Positions 53,140-62,432 are shown, counted from the first letter of the stretch. The stretch is 64,000 nt of DNA from Planctomycetota bacterium (GCA_024276605.1 JAJRWX010000039.1:1-64000), one strand, 5' to 3'. Numbers and translations: made by a program. Notes: generated by a model not told the origin, from the letters alone.

Positions 53140-53326
53140 TTTGTTCCCACAACTTACCACCACGAGGCAAGCGCCAGTACATACACCAGCATCCACCACA
53201 CGCCCCTTTGGCCCCAAATAGTTCTTCGATGATGGGCCAATCGTTCGAGGTTACTGTCTGCGTTCGGATCACTCGACGAGGTTTATCTTGTGTGGTCCGC
53301 TGCGATGATGTCTGCTTTGAAACCAT
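53140..53326 (-). pseudogene. N-terminal part of the split GNAT acetyltransferase
   Basis: The frame from ATG 53326 reads TVTSNDWPIIEELFGAKGAC, then CMYWRLPRGGKLWEQ, the usual N-terminus of this acetyltransferase subgroup. The coding sequence then enters the IS (TNQPPAERVALG... is IS-derived). The continuation is at 52507, 632 bp away. Confidence 0.85.
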
Positions 53327-53396
53327 GAAACACGGTGATTGTTCGTTCCTGGACGGCTGTTCATAAGACTAAAACCAAACGTATGACTCTCTCGCC

Positions 53397-53864
53397 TTAA
53401 CCGCCAGTCGATAGTGAAAACGGTTCAATGGTAACGGTCACGTTTAAGTCCAACGGCAATTCCGTATTGGTGAAGGTGAATACGATTGTATCACCGCAAG
53501 AAAAATCCTCGCCTTCACGGAGTATGTTCGTATCAGTCTCGGGTCCAATGCTGCCAACGACCTGCAAATCGGCCTCTCGAAGCTGTATGGCCCCCAAGTC
53601 GTTGCAACTTCGGGTAAACGACAGCGATTGGCCGGCATCCACGGTGTTTTCAATTTGGGTGCCAAAGGTAGTGATCAAGACATCTAAAATATCTGAGTCT
53701 TCAGCAATATAAAACGTGCTACTGACCGGGAATGTGCCGTTGTTCACGACGCGGACATTGACCGATGTAGGCTTCAATAAGCCAACCAGGGCATCGCATC
53801 CCAATCCAGACGACAAAGCTACGACCAGTGTTCCCAACGCTCCCGCGGCGACGTATTTACTCAT
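53397..53864 (-). CDS. Small lipoprotein, 155 aa
   Basis: Start ATG 53864 has AAAGGGGT upstream. The signal peptide ends LSSGLGC. The mature part is beta-rich: VNVRVVNNGTFPVSSTFYIA, LREADLQVVGSIGPETDTNI and VFTFTNTELPLDLNVTVTIE. Two cysteines (SCNDLG, FSCGDT) may form a disulfide. I do not recognise a family. It is divergent from the EF-G-like gene, with a 468-bp gap. Confidence 0.7.
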   Translation of the reverse strand: MSKYVAAGALGTLVVALSSGLGCDALVGLLKPTSVNVRVVNNGTFPVSSTFYIAEDSDILDVLITTFGTQIENTVDAGQSLSFTRSCNDLGAIQLREADLQVVGSIGPETDTNILREGEDFSCGDTIVFTFTNTELPLDLNVTVTIEPFSLSTGG

Positions 53865-54332
53865 GTTCGTACCCCTTTCTGCCTGATAGCGGCATGAATG
53901 GTCTGTGCGTATGTTTACGAAACAACTATCTAACAATACTTGAATGCTAGCAAAACACGACAAATCTTCCGTTTTCAACCAGCCTGTTCCTAACATAGCC
54001 CTAGTGGGTATACCAAGGTGCGACTATCCTAGTACATGCCGGCTACTGATCATACCTTTAGCGTTACAAAAGTACCTGGCCAGTCAACCACTGATTTTGT
54101 ATTCTTGGGCAGTTTTCCAGATTTACCCACAATACTGATATGTGGTTCGCATTTTTCACACGACTTGACCTGAGAAAAACCCGTCTCACTTGCACTTGGT
54201 TTGACCCTACATTTGTGGGTGGCCTTGGCGTTGATATTTCGTTACTATATCTGGTCTCGCCCCATGCGAGGGAGCCGACTGGAGAAGGAGCGGATATCGC
54301 ACATGACTTGACTTCCGACACAGGAGTGATCG
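53865..54332. other. Divergent intergenic region
   Basis: This gap between the small lipoprotein and EF-G-like genes should contain both promoters. TTGGCG..TATATC near 54227-54253 has wrong spacing for a confident call. AGGAGTGATCG precedes the EF-G start. No RNA gene or repeat was recognised. Confidence 0.35.
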
Positions 54333-56363
54333 ATGGCTGTATTTCAAACTGATCAATATCGTAATATCGTGTTCACCGGTCATACCGGCGCTGGCAAAAC
54401 TTCTTTGTGTGAGGCGCTGTTATTCAAGACAGGGGTGACCAGACGGCTGGGGAGCGTAACCGATGGCACGTCCATGCTCGATTTCCTAGACGATGAACGA
54501 GAGCGAAAGTGTTCGCTTGATTCATCTACTTTTTGTATCGAGCACGCAGATTGTCACATGAACATGATAGACACACCGGGCGTGGAGGCGTTTTGCGGTT
54601 TCTCCGTCGCCGCATTGGCAGGCGTGGAGTGTGCAGTTATCGTCATTTCCGCTGCTTCCGGCATTCAGGTGAACACGCGTAAGGCCTTCAACCGGGCCAA
54701 GCGTCATGGTCTGGGTATTTTCATTGTTGTTAATCATATTGATGCCTCCGATGTAGACCTGGCTGAGCTTCTGTCGCAAATCAAAGAGACCTTCGGTGCC
54801 GAGTGTGTGCCTGTTAATCTGCCTACAGGTGGTGGCAGTGGTGTAGTAGATTGTCTCAAAAACGACAGTGGTGATGCGGATATTTCGAGTGTGGCTGACG
54901 CGCACACGGAGCTACTTGAGGCTATCGTCAGTCTTGATGATGACATGATGGAGAAGTATCTCGGTGGCGAATTAAATGAGACTGACGCCATTGCTATTGC
55001 GCCACAGGCGGTCGCGGCAGGTGTGTTGGTACCCATTTTGTTCACCAACGCTTGTGGAGACGTCGGTATCGCCGAATTACTGGATGCGGTGGTAGACCTT
55101 TGCCCCAGCCCCGTCAACGGCAAGAAGCGTGTGTTGGTTGATGGTGATAGTGAAGAGGAACTTCACCCACACGACGCAGCACCGTTCGTGGGGCAAGTGT
55201 TTAAGGTTAGTACGGACCATAAAAGTCACATTAAATATCTCTCTGTGCGTGTGTTTTCAGGGAAATTAACTTCGGACATGTCGATAAAAACGGCTGATCA
55301 CGCAAAAGGCGTTCGGCCCGGCCACATTGTGCGCCTCGTAGGCGCTGAGCATAAGGAAATCGAAGCGGGAGTTGCAGGGGACATTATCGCTTTAGCCAAG
55401 CTGGATTTCCATGTGGGCGATGTAATTTATGCGGATAAGGGCGGTGACATCGCTATGCCCGTACTTCCCAAGCCTATGTATTCATTGGCTATAACATCAA
55501 AAGCCCGCGGAGACGAAGACAAGATCAGTGTTGCCTTAAAACGGTTTGCGGATGAAGACCCTTGTTTGGCTTTGGATCGTGGTGCCGCAGGTGAAATGGT
55601 TCTTCACGGTATGGGCGATGCCCAATTGCGTACTTACCTCACGCGCATGGAGAAGCAAAACAAGCTGTTGGTGGACACCAAGCCCCCCAAGGTCGCCTAT
55701 CGAGAAACCATTACCGGATCAGCTACCAATATCGAGTATACGCATAAAAAGCAAAGCGGTGGTTCGGGACAGTTCGGTCGCGTGATTATCAATGTCATGG
55801 CGGCTGAACGTGGCGAAGGATATGAATTTATTGACAAGATTTTCGGAGGGGCCATCGATCAATCCTATCGGCCTAGTGTTGATAAAGGTGTCCGCACGGT
55901 TATGGCTGAAGGTGTGCTCGCGGGATACCCGGTGGTCGATGTCAAAGTAGAGCTTATCGACGGTAAAACGCACCCGGTAGACAGTAAAGATATCGCCTTT
56001 CAAATCGCAGGTCGCGGCGCTTTTAGGGAAGGGTTCCTCAAAGCCAAGCCCGTACTGCTGGAGCCTATTGTTCATATTGAAGTGACTGTGCCTTCTGATA
56101 ACGTAGGTGATATTACAGGCGACCTCGCCTCTCGACGTGGTCGACCTCAGGGGCAGGATGTACTGCCCGGTAACATGGCCTGTATAAAAGCGCAAATACC
56201 GCTAGCCGAGATGTCGGATTACAACTCGCGATTATCAAGCATCACCGGCGGTCAGGGCAGTTACGATATGGAGTTCTCACATTACGAGATTGTTCCGTCA
56301 AACGTTCAGCAGCAAATCGTCGATCAGCACAAAAAGGAATTAGAAGAGGCCGCAGCCGGATAG
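54333..56363 (+). CDS. Elongation factor G-like GTPase (EF-G paralogue)
   Basis: GTPase motifs: GHTGAGKTS (16-24), DTPG (80-83) and NHID (134-137), where most EF-G proteins have NKxD. Domains II to V follow: FVGQVFKVSTDHKSHIKYLS, YSLAITSKARGDEDKISVAL, SGGSGQFGRVIINVMA, GYPVVDVKVELIDGKTHPVD and LASRRGRPQGQDVLPGN. The 676-residue length is slightly shorter than canonical EF-G, and the switch region is divergent, so this is a paralogue of the FusA2/EF-G2 type rather than the main translocase. Those paralogues often have weak or special GTPase roles. AGGAG lies 7 nt before the ATG. It stands alone, without rpsL/rpsG. Confidence 0.85.
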   Translation: MAVFQTDQYRNIVFTGHTGAGKTSLCEALLFKTGVTRRLGSVTDGTSMLDFLDDERERKCSLDSSTFCIEHADCHMNMIDTPGVEAFCGFSVAALAGVECAVIVISAASGIQVNTRKAFNRAKRHGLGIFIVVNHIDASDVDLAELLSQIKETFGAECVPVNLPTGGGSGVVDCLKNDSGDADISSVADAHTELLEAIVSLDDDMMEKYLGGELNETDAIAIAPQAVAAGVLVPILFTNACGDVGIAELLDAVVDLCPSPVNGKKRVLVDGDSEEELHPHDAAPFVGQVFKVSTDHKSHIKYLSVRVFSGKLTSDMSIKTADHAKGVRPGHIVRLVGAEHKEIEAGVAGDIIALAKLDFHVGDVIYADKGGDIAMPVLPKPMYSLAITSKARGDEDKISVALKRFADEDPCLALDRGAAGEMVLHGMGDAQLRTYLTRMEKQNKLLVDTKPPKVAYRETITGSATNIEYTHKKQSGGSGQFGRVIINVMAAERGEGYEFIDKIFGGAIDQSYRPSVDKGVRTVMAEGVLAGYPVVDVKVELIDGKTHPVDSKDIAFQIAGRGAFREGFLKAKPVLLEPIVHIEVTVPSDNVGDITGDLASRRGRPQGQDVLPGNMACIKAQIPLAEMSDYNSRLSSITGGQGSYDMEFSHYEIVPSNVQQQIVDQHKKELEEAAAG

Positions 56364-56384
56364 TAACTAATCGCCAGTGTTTTA

Positions 56385-56410
56385 CCGAACCGCGTCAGGA
56401 AGCGGCCTCC
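56385..56410 (-). repeat. GC-rich dispersed repeat family A, copy in EF-G/GNAT gap
   Basis: The plus strand CCGAACCGCGTCAGGAAGCG... is the reverse complement of the type GGAGGCxGCTTCCTGAC..GCGGTTC seen at 62403, with a 4-nt deletion. It is followed at 56441 by the second dispersed repeat. Confidence 0.6.
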
Positions 56411-56440
56411 GTGGCGATAGAGATGACGAATTATTCCTAA

Positions 56441-56468
56441 CCGAGCGGCGAGCGCAAGCGACCCGTGT
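56441..56468 (+). repeat. Dispersed 28-nt repeat, copy 2
   Basis: Matches 28548-28575 with a single G/A difference (CCGAGCGGCGAGCGC[A]AGCGACCCGTGT). Intergenic, same orientation. Confidence 0.75.
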
Positions 56469-56657
56469 CTTAAAAAAACGGCTCGCGCTGGAATCGCCTG
56501 AAACATTTCAGCGTGTGTGTTGCCCCGAAGACACCGGGCGCTGGCGCTTTCGGCTCGGATCAGATACTCACCCAGTTACGAATCTAAGCCCTATCGGTAC
56601 TATTGGGCCTTATGGCCTTGCCATGCAACGGTTCCCTCATTTTGGTAAGCTATACGA

Positions 56658-57221
56658 ATGATGATGATTGAGGGCGACGCGCTCCCTACGCTTGCATCGC
56701 AACGGCTGGTACTGCGGTGGCTAGAACACCGCGATGCGGATGCGTTGTTTGAGATATTTTCGGATCGGGAGGTCATGCGATATTGGAGTTCGCCGCTGTG
56801 GGCAGACCATGCTGATGCTGTCGAGATGGTCGAGAGTGTACGTCGCCATTTTGCGGAAGGCTCGCTCTATCAGTGGGGCGTAGCTCGACGATGCGATGAT
56901 GTTATCATCGGCACATGTACCCTGGCTCAGGTTGATACCCAGAACCGTCGCGCGGAAATCGGCTTCGCCTTGCGACAAGATCATTGGGGCCAAGGCTACA
57001 TGACGGAAGCGCTGCGTACCTTGCTGACATTTTCCTTTGAAGATTTAAAGCTGCATCGCATCGAAGCGGATGTGGACCCACGCAACGCCGCGTCCATTCG
57101 ACTACTAGAAAACCTGGGTTTTCAACGTGAGGGATACCTGCGTCAGCGTTGGTTCGTGGGCGATGAGATCAATGATACGGTATTCTACGGGTTGCTGCGA
57201 AGTGATTGGCCGACAATCTGA
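56658..57221 (+). CDS. RimJ/RimL-like GNAT N-acetyltransferase
   Basis: This fold carries LVLRWLEHRDADALFEIFSD, the RimJ-type start. VIIGTCTLAQVDTQNRRAEI and GFALRQDHWGQGYMTEALRT give the acetyl-CoA loop (QGYMTEA), and HRIEADVDPRNAASIRLLEN plus LGFQREGYLRQRW complete it. At 187 residues it has the normal length. Such enzymes acetylate N-terminal or small-molecule amines; the substrate is not readable here. ATG 56658 is the first of a triple ATG run. Confidence 0.92.
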   Translation: MMMIEGDALPTLASQRLVLRWLEHRDADALFEIFSDREVMRYWSSPLWADHADAVEMVESVRRHFAEGSLYQWGVARRCDDVIIGTCTLAQVDTQNRRAEIGFALRQDHWGQGYMTEALRTLLTFSFEDLKLHRIEADVDPRNAASIRLLENLGFQREGYLRQRWFVGDEINDTVFYGLLRSDWPTI

Positions 57222-57337
57222 CTGTTCGCTTTAAGATTTAATCTCGCCATTGAACATATTTTGGCGTAGGATAATTTTGGATGGTCGCATAGGGCAGACG
57301 AAGCCTGTCCTACAAAAAATCAACGAAAGGTGAAACC

Positions 57338-58138
57338 GTGACGGATTCCAACGAGGTTTTATTGGTTAGTGACGATAACGGTGTGCGGACGATTACATTT
57401 AATCGGCCTGATGTGCTCAATGCTTATAACGAAGAGATGTTGGTTGCACTTGGCAAGGCTGTGCGCGGGGCGGATAAGGATAACGCTGTTCGATGCCTGG
57501 TTATCACCGGGGCTGGGCGAGCTTTTTGTAGTGGGCAAGATTTAGCCGAAGTGGCTAGCCAATATCAAAGCGACGAACCGATCGAATTGGGAAATCGGTT
57601 GCGGACTTTGTATAACCCGATGATTACTAAGATTCGCACGATGGAAAAGTTGGTGATCGCTTCGGTCAACGGCGTAGCGGCTGGTGCGGGTTGTAGCTTG
57701 GCGTTGGCTTGCGATTTGCGCATAGCTGGGGAGTCGGCCAGCTTTGTTGAGGCGTTTATCCACGTGGGGTTAGTGCCCGATTGTGCGAGTACGTTTATGT
57801 TGCCCAGGCTCATCGGCGTGGCACGGGCGATGGAAATGGCCTGTTCCGGGCGAAAGGTTAAATCGGATGAGGCTTTGCAAATCGGTCTGGTCAACAGGGT
57901 AGTAGCTGACGAAGAATTGCAAGCTGCGACGGCTAAGTTAGCTGGGAAAATGGCGGCTATGCCGCCCAAGGCGATTGGCTTGACTAAAAGGGCGATCGAT
58001 GCCGCTTGGACGGCTGACCTTGAGACGCAGTTGGACTATGAGGCTATGCTCCAGACGACGGCTGGTCAGACGCAGGATCATCGAGAAGGCGTGATGGCCT
58101 TTCTTGAAAAACGCAAGCCGACCTTCACAGGGCGATAG
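57338..58138 (+). CDS. Enoyl-CoA hydratase/isomerase (crotonase) family protein
   Basis: Crotonase fold: TFNRPDVLNAYNEEMLVALG, CLVITGAGRAFCSGQDLAEV (oxyanion hole), VIASVNGVAAGAGCSLALAC DLRIA, and SFVEAFIHVGLVPDCASTFM. The length (266) is normal. The pattern resembles PaaG-type hydratase/isomerases. Acidic catalytic residues seen in mitochondrial crotonase are not all present, so the reaction is uncertain. GTG start with GAAAGGTG upstream. No other acyl-CoA gene is nearby. Confidence 0.9.
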   Translation: MTDSNEVLLVSDDNGVRTITFNRPDVLNAYNEEMLVALGKAVRGADKDNAVRCLVITGAGRAFCSGQDLAEVASQYQSDEPIELGNRLRTLYNPMITKIRTMEKLVIASVNGVAAGAGCSLALACDLRIAGESASFVEAFIHVGLVPDCASTFMLPRLIGVARAMEMACSGRKVKSDEALQIGLVNRVVADEELQAATAKLAGKMAAMPPKAIGLTKRAIDAAWTADLETQLDYEAMLQTTAGQTQDHREGVMAFLEKRKPTFTGR

Positions 58139-58601
58139 GGCTTCATTGGGCATGATGAGCAGCTAATCCGAACCGCGCCTGTGAAGAAGCGGACTTCGTA
58201 TGCCTGACAGGTGGCCGCTTCTTCACAGGCGCGGTTCTGATGCAGGTGGCCGTTGCTTCACCGTCGCGGTTCGGATTGGTCCACAGGCTTGCGCCGGCGG
58301 CTCTGGCTCGGTGTATCAGTGCGAGTCGCTTGGCTATGTTGTTTACTGTGAGAATCGGACGATTCACAGGGTGGACTAACATCCGATCGCCCCGATACAA
58401 GTCCACCGCTTGAACCAGTGACGTAACACCGCTAACCTTCCCATTCATACGGGCTAGAACCGTAGGCTCGTTTGGTATTCAAGTATAGTAATAATGGAAC
58501 TCCGGTGGTGAAGACCATCGAACATAATGAGTAGAACGGAGCTTACTTTTTGTTGAAAAGACTTAGCTTAGCAGAAATCTTACTCTCGTTGGAGTTTTTA
58601 G
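58139..58601. other. Intergenic region with large palindromic repeats
   Basis: The 463-bp gap contains a 23-bp perfect inverted repeat, a related direct copy, the family-B repeat at 58284 and about 300 bp without recognised features before transketolase. TTTAG and GGAG just before 58602 give the ribosome site. Small minus-strand reading frames here are not supported. Confidence 0.6.
58170..58237. repeat. 23-bp perfect inverted repeat, family A
   Basis: Left arm 58170-58192 (GAACCGCGCCTGTGAAGAAG...) and right arm 58215-58237 are exact reverse complements, separated by 22 bp. The right arm is followed by a degenerate direct copy (58240-58275) that also pairs with the left arm over AATCCGAACCGCG. 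A relative lies at 62403-62432. Confidence 0.8.
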
Positions 58602-60584
58602 ATGACGCAGTTACAATCGCCGCCTATTTCGGAGGACATACCCTTGACGGATGTACAGACAGCCCACGCCAAAGCAGTTGAGCTTGGCCAACATATGTTG
58701 CGGATGACGACGGCGTCAGGATCGGGACATCCGTCCAGTGCGCTGGCCATATCACATATTGTTGTGCAACTCATGTATCGCACGATGCGCTATGATCTGA
58801 ACGATCCTTGGAGCTTGGCCAATGATCGGCTAGTGCTTTCGATCGGTCATGCAGTTCCAGCTATCTATGCCGCATATGCTGATCTGGGCGGTGTGGTGGG
58901 AAATGACAAGGCTTTGGCACGAAAACTGACTGTTGATGATCTTCTACAATTACGCCAGCAGAACAGCTTGCTGGATGGTCACCCGAATCCTGCCGAGGGA
59001 TTTCCCTTTTTCGATGCGGCTACTGGTTCGTTGGGACAGGGGCTATCCGTTGCAGCCGGTCTGGCGTTAACCGCTCGACTCGACGGAATCGATAAGCGTA
59101 TCTACGTGATCATCGGTGACGGAGAAGCACGCGAGGGGCAGGTATGGGAAGCGGCGGATTTTGCCGTGGACCATAAGCTGCACAACGTCTGCGCCATTTT
59201 TAGTTGCAACGGTCATGGCCAGGCGGATTCGGTGTCGACGCAGCAATCTGCAGATGCGATCGCGGCCAAGGCTCGGGCTTTTGGATGGCATGTGGTTGAA
59301 ATCGATGGTCACGATCCCTCTCAAATTGCGAATGCGCTAGAGGTCGTTGGCTCAGTCGAAAAGCCGTTGGCGATTGTCGCACGGACGGTCAAGGGCTGGG
59401 GCGTGGAGATGATGCTGGGAAAGAATTTCCACGGTAAGCCAATTCCCCAAGATAAGCTCGATGAGGCTTGCGGGCAGTTGGTTGCTACTGGAAAGACGCT
59501 TGGTGTATCCAAGACCGCCACATGGTCACCGGCAGCACCAACACCGGTCCATCAAACGAAGGCGCCGGCTAAAATTGAACTACCCTCTTTCGAAAAAGCG
59601 GTTACCCGTGTGGGGTTAGAGTCGGCGCTGGAGAAGAAAAGGTTGGCGACTAGGGTAGCGTATGGGGCTGCGCTAGTGGCGCTGGGCGATGTGGACGACC
59701 GGGTGGTTAGCCTGGATGGTGATGTCAGTAATTCGACATTTGCCAATATGTTCGCCAAGCATCATGCAGACCGATTTATAGAATGTAAAATTGCGGAGCA
59801 GAATATGATTACAGCTGCGGCGGGGATGGCTGCAGCCGGTAAAATTCCCTTTGCCAGCAGCTTTGCCAAGTTTATTGCCCGTGCGGCGGATCAGATTGAT
59901 ATGGCTGCGATTTCTCGGGCGAATATCAAAATTGTTGGATCGCACTCAGGCGTATCTCTCGGTGCTGACGGTCCATCACAAATGGCCGTCTCCGATGTGG
60001 CTTATTTTAGAAGTCTAACGCGGGTAGATACCGGTGGTGAACGAGTAGGCTGTCGTCTGTTTCATCCCAGCGATCCGATCTGTGCCTATCGTTGTGTGGA
60101 ACTTATGGCCAATGTCGAGGGCATGTGTTACTTGCGGACGCATCGTCCGGATGCCCCGTTTTTGTATGATTTGAACGAATCTTTCGGTCTTGAAGGATTT
60201 AAGCAGCTTCGCGAAGGTGACAAACTGACCTTGGTAAGCAGTGGATATATGCTGCATACGGTTTTAGAGGCGGCTAAGAAGTTGGATCAGCAGGGAATCC
60301 GATGCCATGTCTTTGATGTTTATGCCCTGCCCTTGGCGACTGGACCAATCCTGGAAGCCGCCCGTAATGCGGGTGGTACGATCCTGACGGTTGAAGACAA
60401 TTACATCGGGGGTTTACACGCCGAGTTAGCTGAGGCTGCTGCTGAGTCTGGAGATGTCCGAGTTCATGGGCTTACCGCGCGAAAAATGCCCAAATCTGCG
60501 ATTACTGCCGCTGAAATTTTCACGCACGTCGGTGTGGGAGAAGCGTATATCTTAAAGAAGGCTACATCACTGGTAGAAGGGTGA
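58602..60584 (+). CDS. tkt: Transketolase
   Basis: TPP enzyme of the pentose phosphate pathway that moves two-carbon units between sugar phosphates. N-terminal half: RMTTASGSGHPSSALAISHI, LSIGHAVPAIYAAYADLGG, GSLGQGLSVAAGLALTARLD and IIGDGEAREGQVWEAADFAV (diphosphate/metal). C-terminal half: VSLDGDVSNSTFANMFAKHH, IECKIAEQNMITAAAGMAAA and SHSGVSLGADGPSQMAVSDV. The 660-residue single chain is usual. GGAGTTTTTAG precedes ATG 58602. Stand-alone gene. Confidence 0.95.
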   Translation: MTQLQSPPISEDIPLTDVQTAHAKAVELGQHMLRMTTASGSGHPSSALAISHIVVQLMYRTMRYDLNDPWSLANDRLVLSIGHAVPAIYAAYADLGGVVGNDKALARKLTVDDLLQLRQQNSLLDGHPNPAEGFPFFDAATGSLGQGLSVAAGLALTARLDGIDKRIYVIIGDGEAREGQVWEAADFAVDHKLHNVCAIFSCNGHGQADSVSTQQSADAIAAKARAFGWHVVEIDGHDPSQIANALEVVGSVEKPLAIVARTVKGWGVEMMLGKNFHGKPIPQDKLDEACGQLVATGKTLGVSKTATWSPAAPTPVHQTKAPAKIELPSFEKAVTRVGLESALEKKRLATRVAYGAALVALGDVDDRVVSLDGDVSNSTFANMFAKHHADRFIECKIAEQNMITAAAGMAAAGKIPFASSFAKFIARAADQIDMAAISRANIKIVGSHSGVSLGADGPSQMAVSDVAYFRSLTRVDTGGERVGCRLFHPSDPICAYRCVELMANVEGMCYLRTHRPDAPFLYDLNESFGLEGFKQLREGDKLTLVSSGYMLHTVLEAAKKLDQQGIRCHVFDVYALPLATGPILEAARNAGGTILTVEDNYIGGLHAELAEAAAESGDVRVHGLTARKMPKSAITAAEIFTHVGVGEAYILKKATSLVEG

Positions 60585-60644
60585 ACCGGTAGAGGTGGGT
60601 AAGTTTCTCCAACCGGTGACTCTGAGTCGGCGGAGGTAAATGAT

Positions 60645-61325
60645 ATGCGATATGCGAGAACCTATATACTTGGTGCTATAAGCTTTGGGATGATCGTGGG
60701 ATCGCTGGCTGCGCAGCAGGATAGCGAGAGTAAGAAATCTTTTGCGGATAAAAGCGCCAAGCGACGAGCGATGAGCGAGGGGTATCCCACCGGGCCGATG
60801 TGGGATTTGTTGGATCAATTTGCCGGTGTTTGGACGGTGACGGAGCACCACTACGATGCGCTGGGTCAAGTAATTGCAACAGTCGAAGGTACGGAAGAGG
60901 TTGTATGGATATTAGATGGTCATGCTATAGAGCGCAGTTACACGACTAAAACCGACGACAAGACATATAAAGCGATTGGTACATTTGTGTGGAACGACGC
61001 TACGCAGACATTCGAAGGCGTCTGGTTTGATAATCGTGCAGGTGGTGGGGCAACCATCTCGAAGGGGTCATGGAATGAAGATCGGCGTATGATCCATTAC
61101 AAGCTCGAAACCGAAGGGGGTTCGGGTAAGTCAACTCGGTATGAAGTGTTGGATCGCATCACGTCAAAGGATACTCATGTGGCAACGACATATGTGGTAT
61201 CAGGGGCTAAGCGTCTGAAACGGCTCGTAGTAAATTATAAACGTAACGAGCCGTGTGGAATAGGAGGCGTGATGTCGCTGCTGAGTATTACCCCAACAGA
61301 CGAAAAAAATGAATCGAAAAAGTAG
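60645..61325 (+). CDS. Secreted DUF1579-like protein
   Basis: A signal peptide (LGAISFGMIVGSLAAQQ) precedes a lipocalin-like DUF1579 domain: LLDQFAGVWTVTEHHYDALG, GTEEVVWILDGHAIERSYTT, AIGTFVWNDATQTFEGVWFD and MIHYKLETEGG. Such domains bind small ligands or act in stress; the role is unknown. GGAGG lies before the start. It is 60 bp downstream of transketolase, so they may be co-transcribed. Confidence 0.8.
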   Translation: MRYARTYILGAISFGMIVGSLAAQQDSESKKSFADKSAKRRAMSEGYPTGPMWDLLDQFAGVWTVTEHHYDALGQVIATVEGTEEVVWILDGHAIERSYTTKTDDKTYKAIGTFVWNDATQTFEGVWFDNRAGGGATISKGSWNEDRRMIHYKLETEGGSGKSTRYEVLDRITSKDTHVATTYVVSGAKRLKRLVVNYKRNEPCGIGGVMSLLSITPTDEKNESKK

Positions 61326-61339
61326 CGAACCGATGTGTG

Positions 61340-61885
61340 TCAACCCTGAATAATTTGTGGTAGCTCCGGTGCTTGCAGGGCGTATGACATAAGTAAACCA
61401 GCGATAACCAGTGCAAAGCCGACTTTGGCTGCGGCGCCAAGTGCAAATCCCATAGCGGAAAATAGGCCGACTTTGGTGCCTTGGACGAAGTCTTGTTTAG
61501 CGCTGAGCTCTCCAATCGTGGCGCCAACAAAGCACCCTAGCAATGCGCCAATGACCGGGCCGATGAGGGGGATAGGCACGGCTAGGATAAGCATTCCGAC
61601 TATCCCGCCAATCAGTCCGCCCCATGACGCACGGCGGCTGGCGCCTGCCTTTCGGGCGGTAATCATGGACATGAAAAGTTCTACGATTTCCGACACGGCT
61701 CCAATAGCCACGGCGACGATGATGATTGTCACCGTAATACGTTGCCACTGACTCCACCACCCGAATAGCCCGCCACTTGCGACCATAAGCCAGATACCTG
61801 GCAGTCTTAGCGCGGTTAACATAATACCCCCACAGCATGCCACTGCGAGGCCGGACACGGCTACGATAAACCACACATCTTCCAT
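61340..61885 (-). CDS. DUF456 membrane protein
   Basis: Start ATG 61885 (MEDVWFIVAV). The protein is highly hydrophobic with about five helices, the typical GIMLTALRLPGIWLMVASGG start and KAGASRRASWGGLIGGIVGMLILAVPIPLIGPVIGALLGC glycine-zipper segment. The DUF456 family is uncharacterised. The 182-residue length is normal. It is convergent with the DUF1579-like gene. Confidence 0.85.
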   Translation of the reverse strand: MEDVWFIVAVSGLAVACCGGIMLTALRLPGIWLMVASGGLFGWWSQWQRITVTIIIVAVAIGAVSEIVELFMSMITARKAGASRRASWGGLIGGIVGMLILAVPIPLIGPVIGALLGCFVGATIGELSAKQDFVQGTKVGLFSAMGFALGAAAKVGFALVIAGLLMSYALQAPELPQIIQG

Positions 61886-62103
61886 GACGATTGCTCCGAC
61901 GATCACCTTTGATCTCTTACGATTGTATTCGAACAATGGAGTAAAAGATTCTCCTTGGCAAGGATGTGGTGTCGCTTGTGTGCAAACGCCGCTTTTTTAG
62001 GGCCTTCAAGCTGATCAATTGGGTCGACGTTGTGGGCTGATAGGGTATAGAATGCGTGTGACGTTGAGGCCGTAGCCGTTTCTGCCATAGAGGGGGGAGA
62101 TTT

Positions 62104-62388
62104 ATGGTTTGTACAATCGGACAGTGGATATTGTTGGCTTCACTAGCGTCGGTCGGATATGCATCGATGCCAATTGAAGTGATGGCGCAGGTGATCTTGG
62201 CTGACCCCGTGATCGAAGAGCCGATACGCCCGCTGTTTTCCGATAACGAAGTTGATATGCCAACCATTGGTGTTGGCTGTGGTCAGCTTAGTCTTGCGCC
62301 CTTGCTGTTCGGTTTGCCATCACTTCTTATGATGAGTATTTGTAGTTCCAGATGCTCGTTATTTAAGCGTTATCCAGGCTCAATATAA
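62104..62388 (+). CDS. Small exported or membrane protein, 94 aa
   Basis: GAGGGGGGAGATTT before ATG 62104 is a strong ribosome site. A signal-like helix (IGQWILLASLASVGYASMPI) is followed by an acidic middle, then a second hydrophobic stretch (SLAPLLFGLPSLLMMSICSS) with a basic end. Cysteine content is high at the C-terminus. No family is recognised. A family-A repeat lies just downstream. Confidence 0.6.
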   Translation: MVCTIGQWILLASLASVGYASMPIEVMAQVILADPVIEEPIRPLFSDNEVDMPTIGVGCGQLSLAPLLFGLPSLLMMSICSSRCSLFKRYPGSI

Positions 62389-62402
62389 GCGTTGTCTGGA
62401 AA

Positions 62403-62432
62403 GGAGGCTGCTTCCTGACAGACGCGGTTCTG
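62403..62432 (+). repeat. GC-rich dispersed repeat family A, copy
   Basis: GGAGGCTGCTTCCTGACAGA... is related to 58211-58237 and, inverted, to 56385-56410. It lies between the 94-aa gene and the Memo gene. Confidence 0.6.

Noticed and set aside
58143-58448. 101-residue minus-strand frame before transketolase
   Set aside because: It lies in palindromic repeats and has no family similarity.
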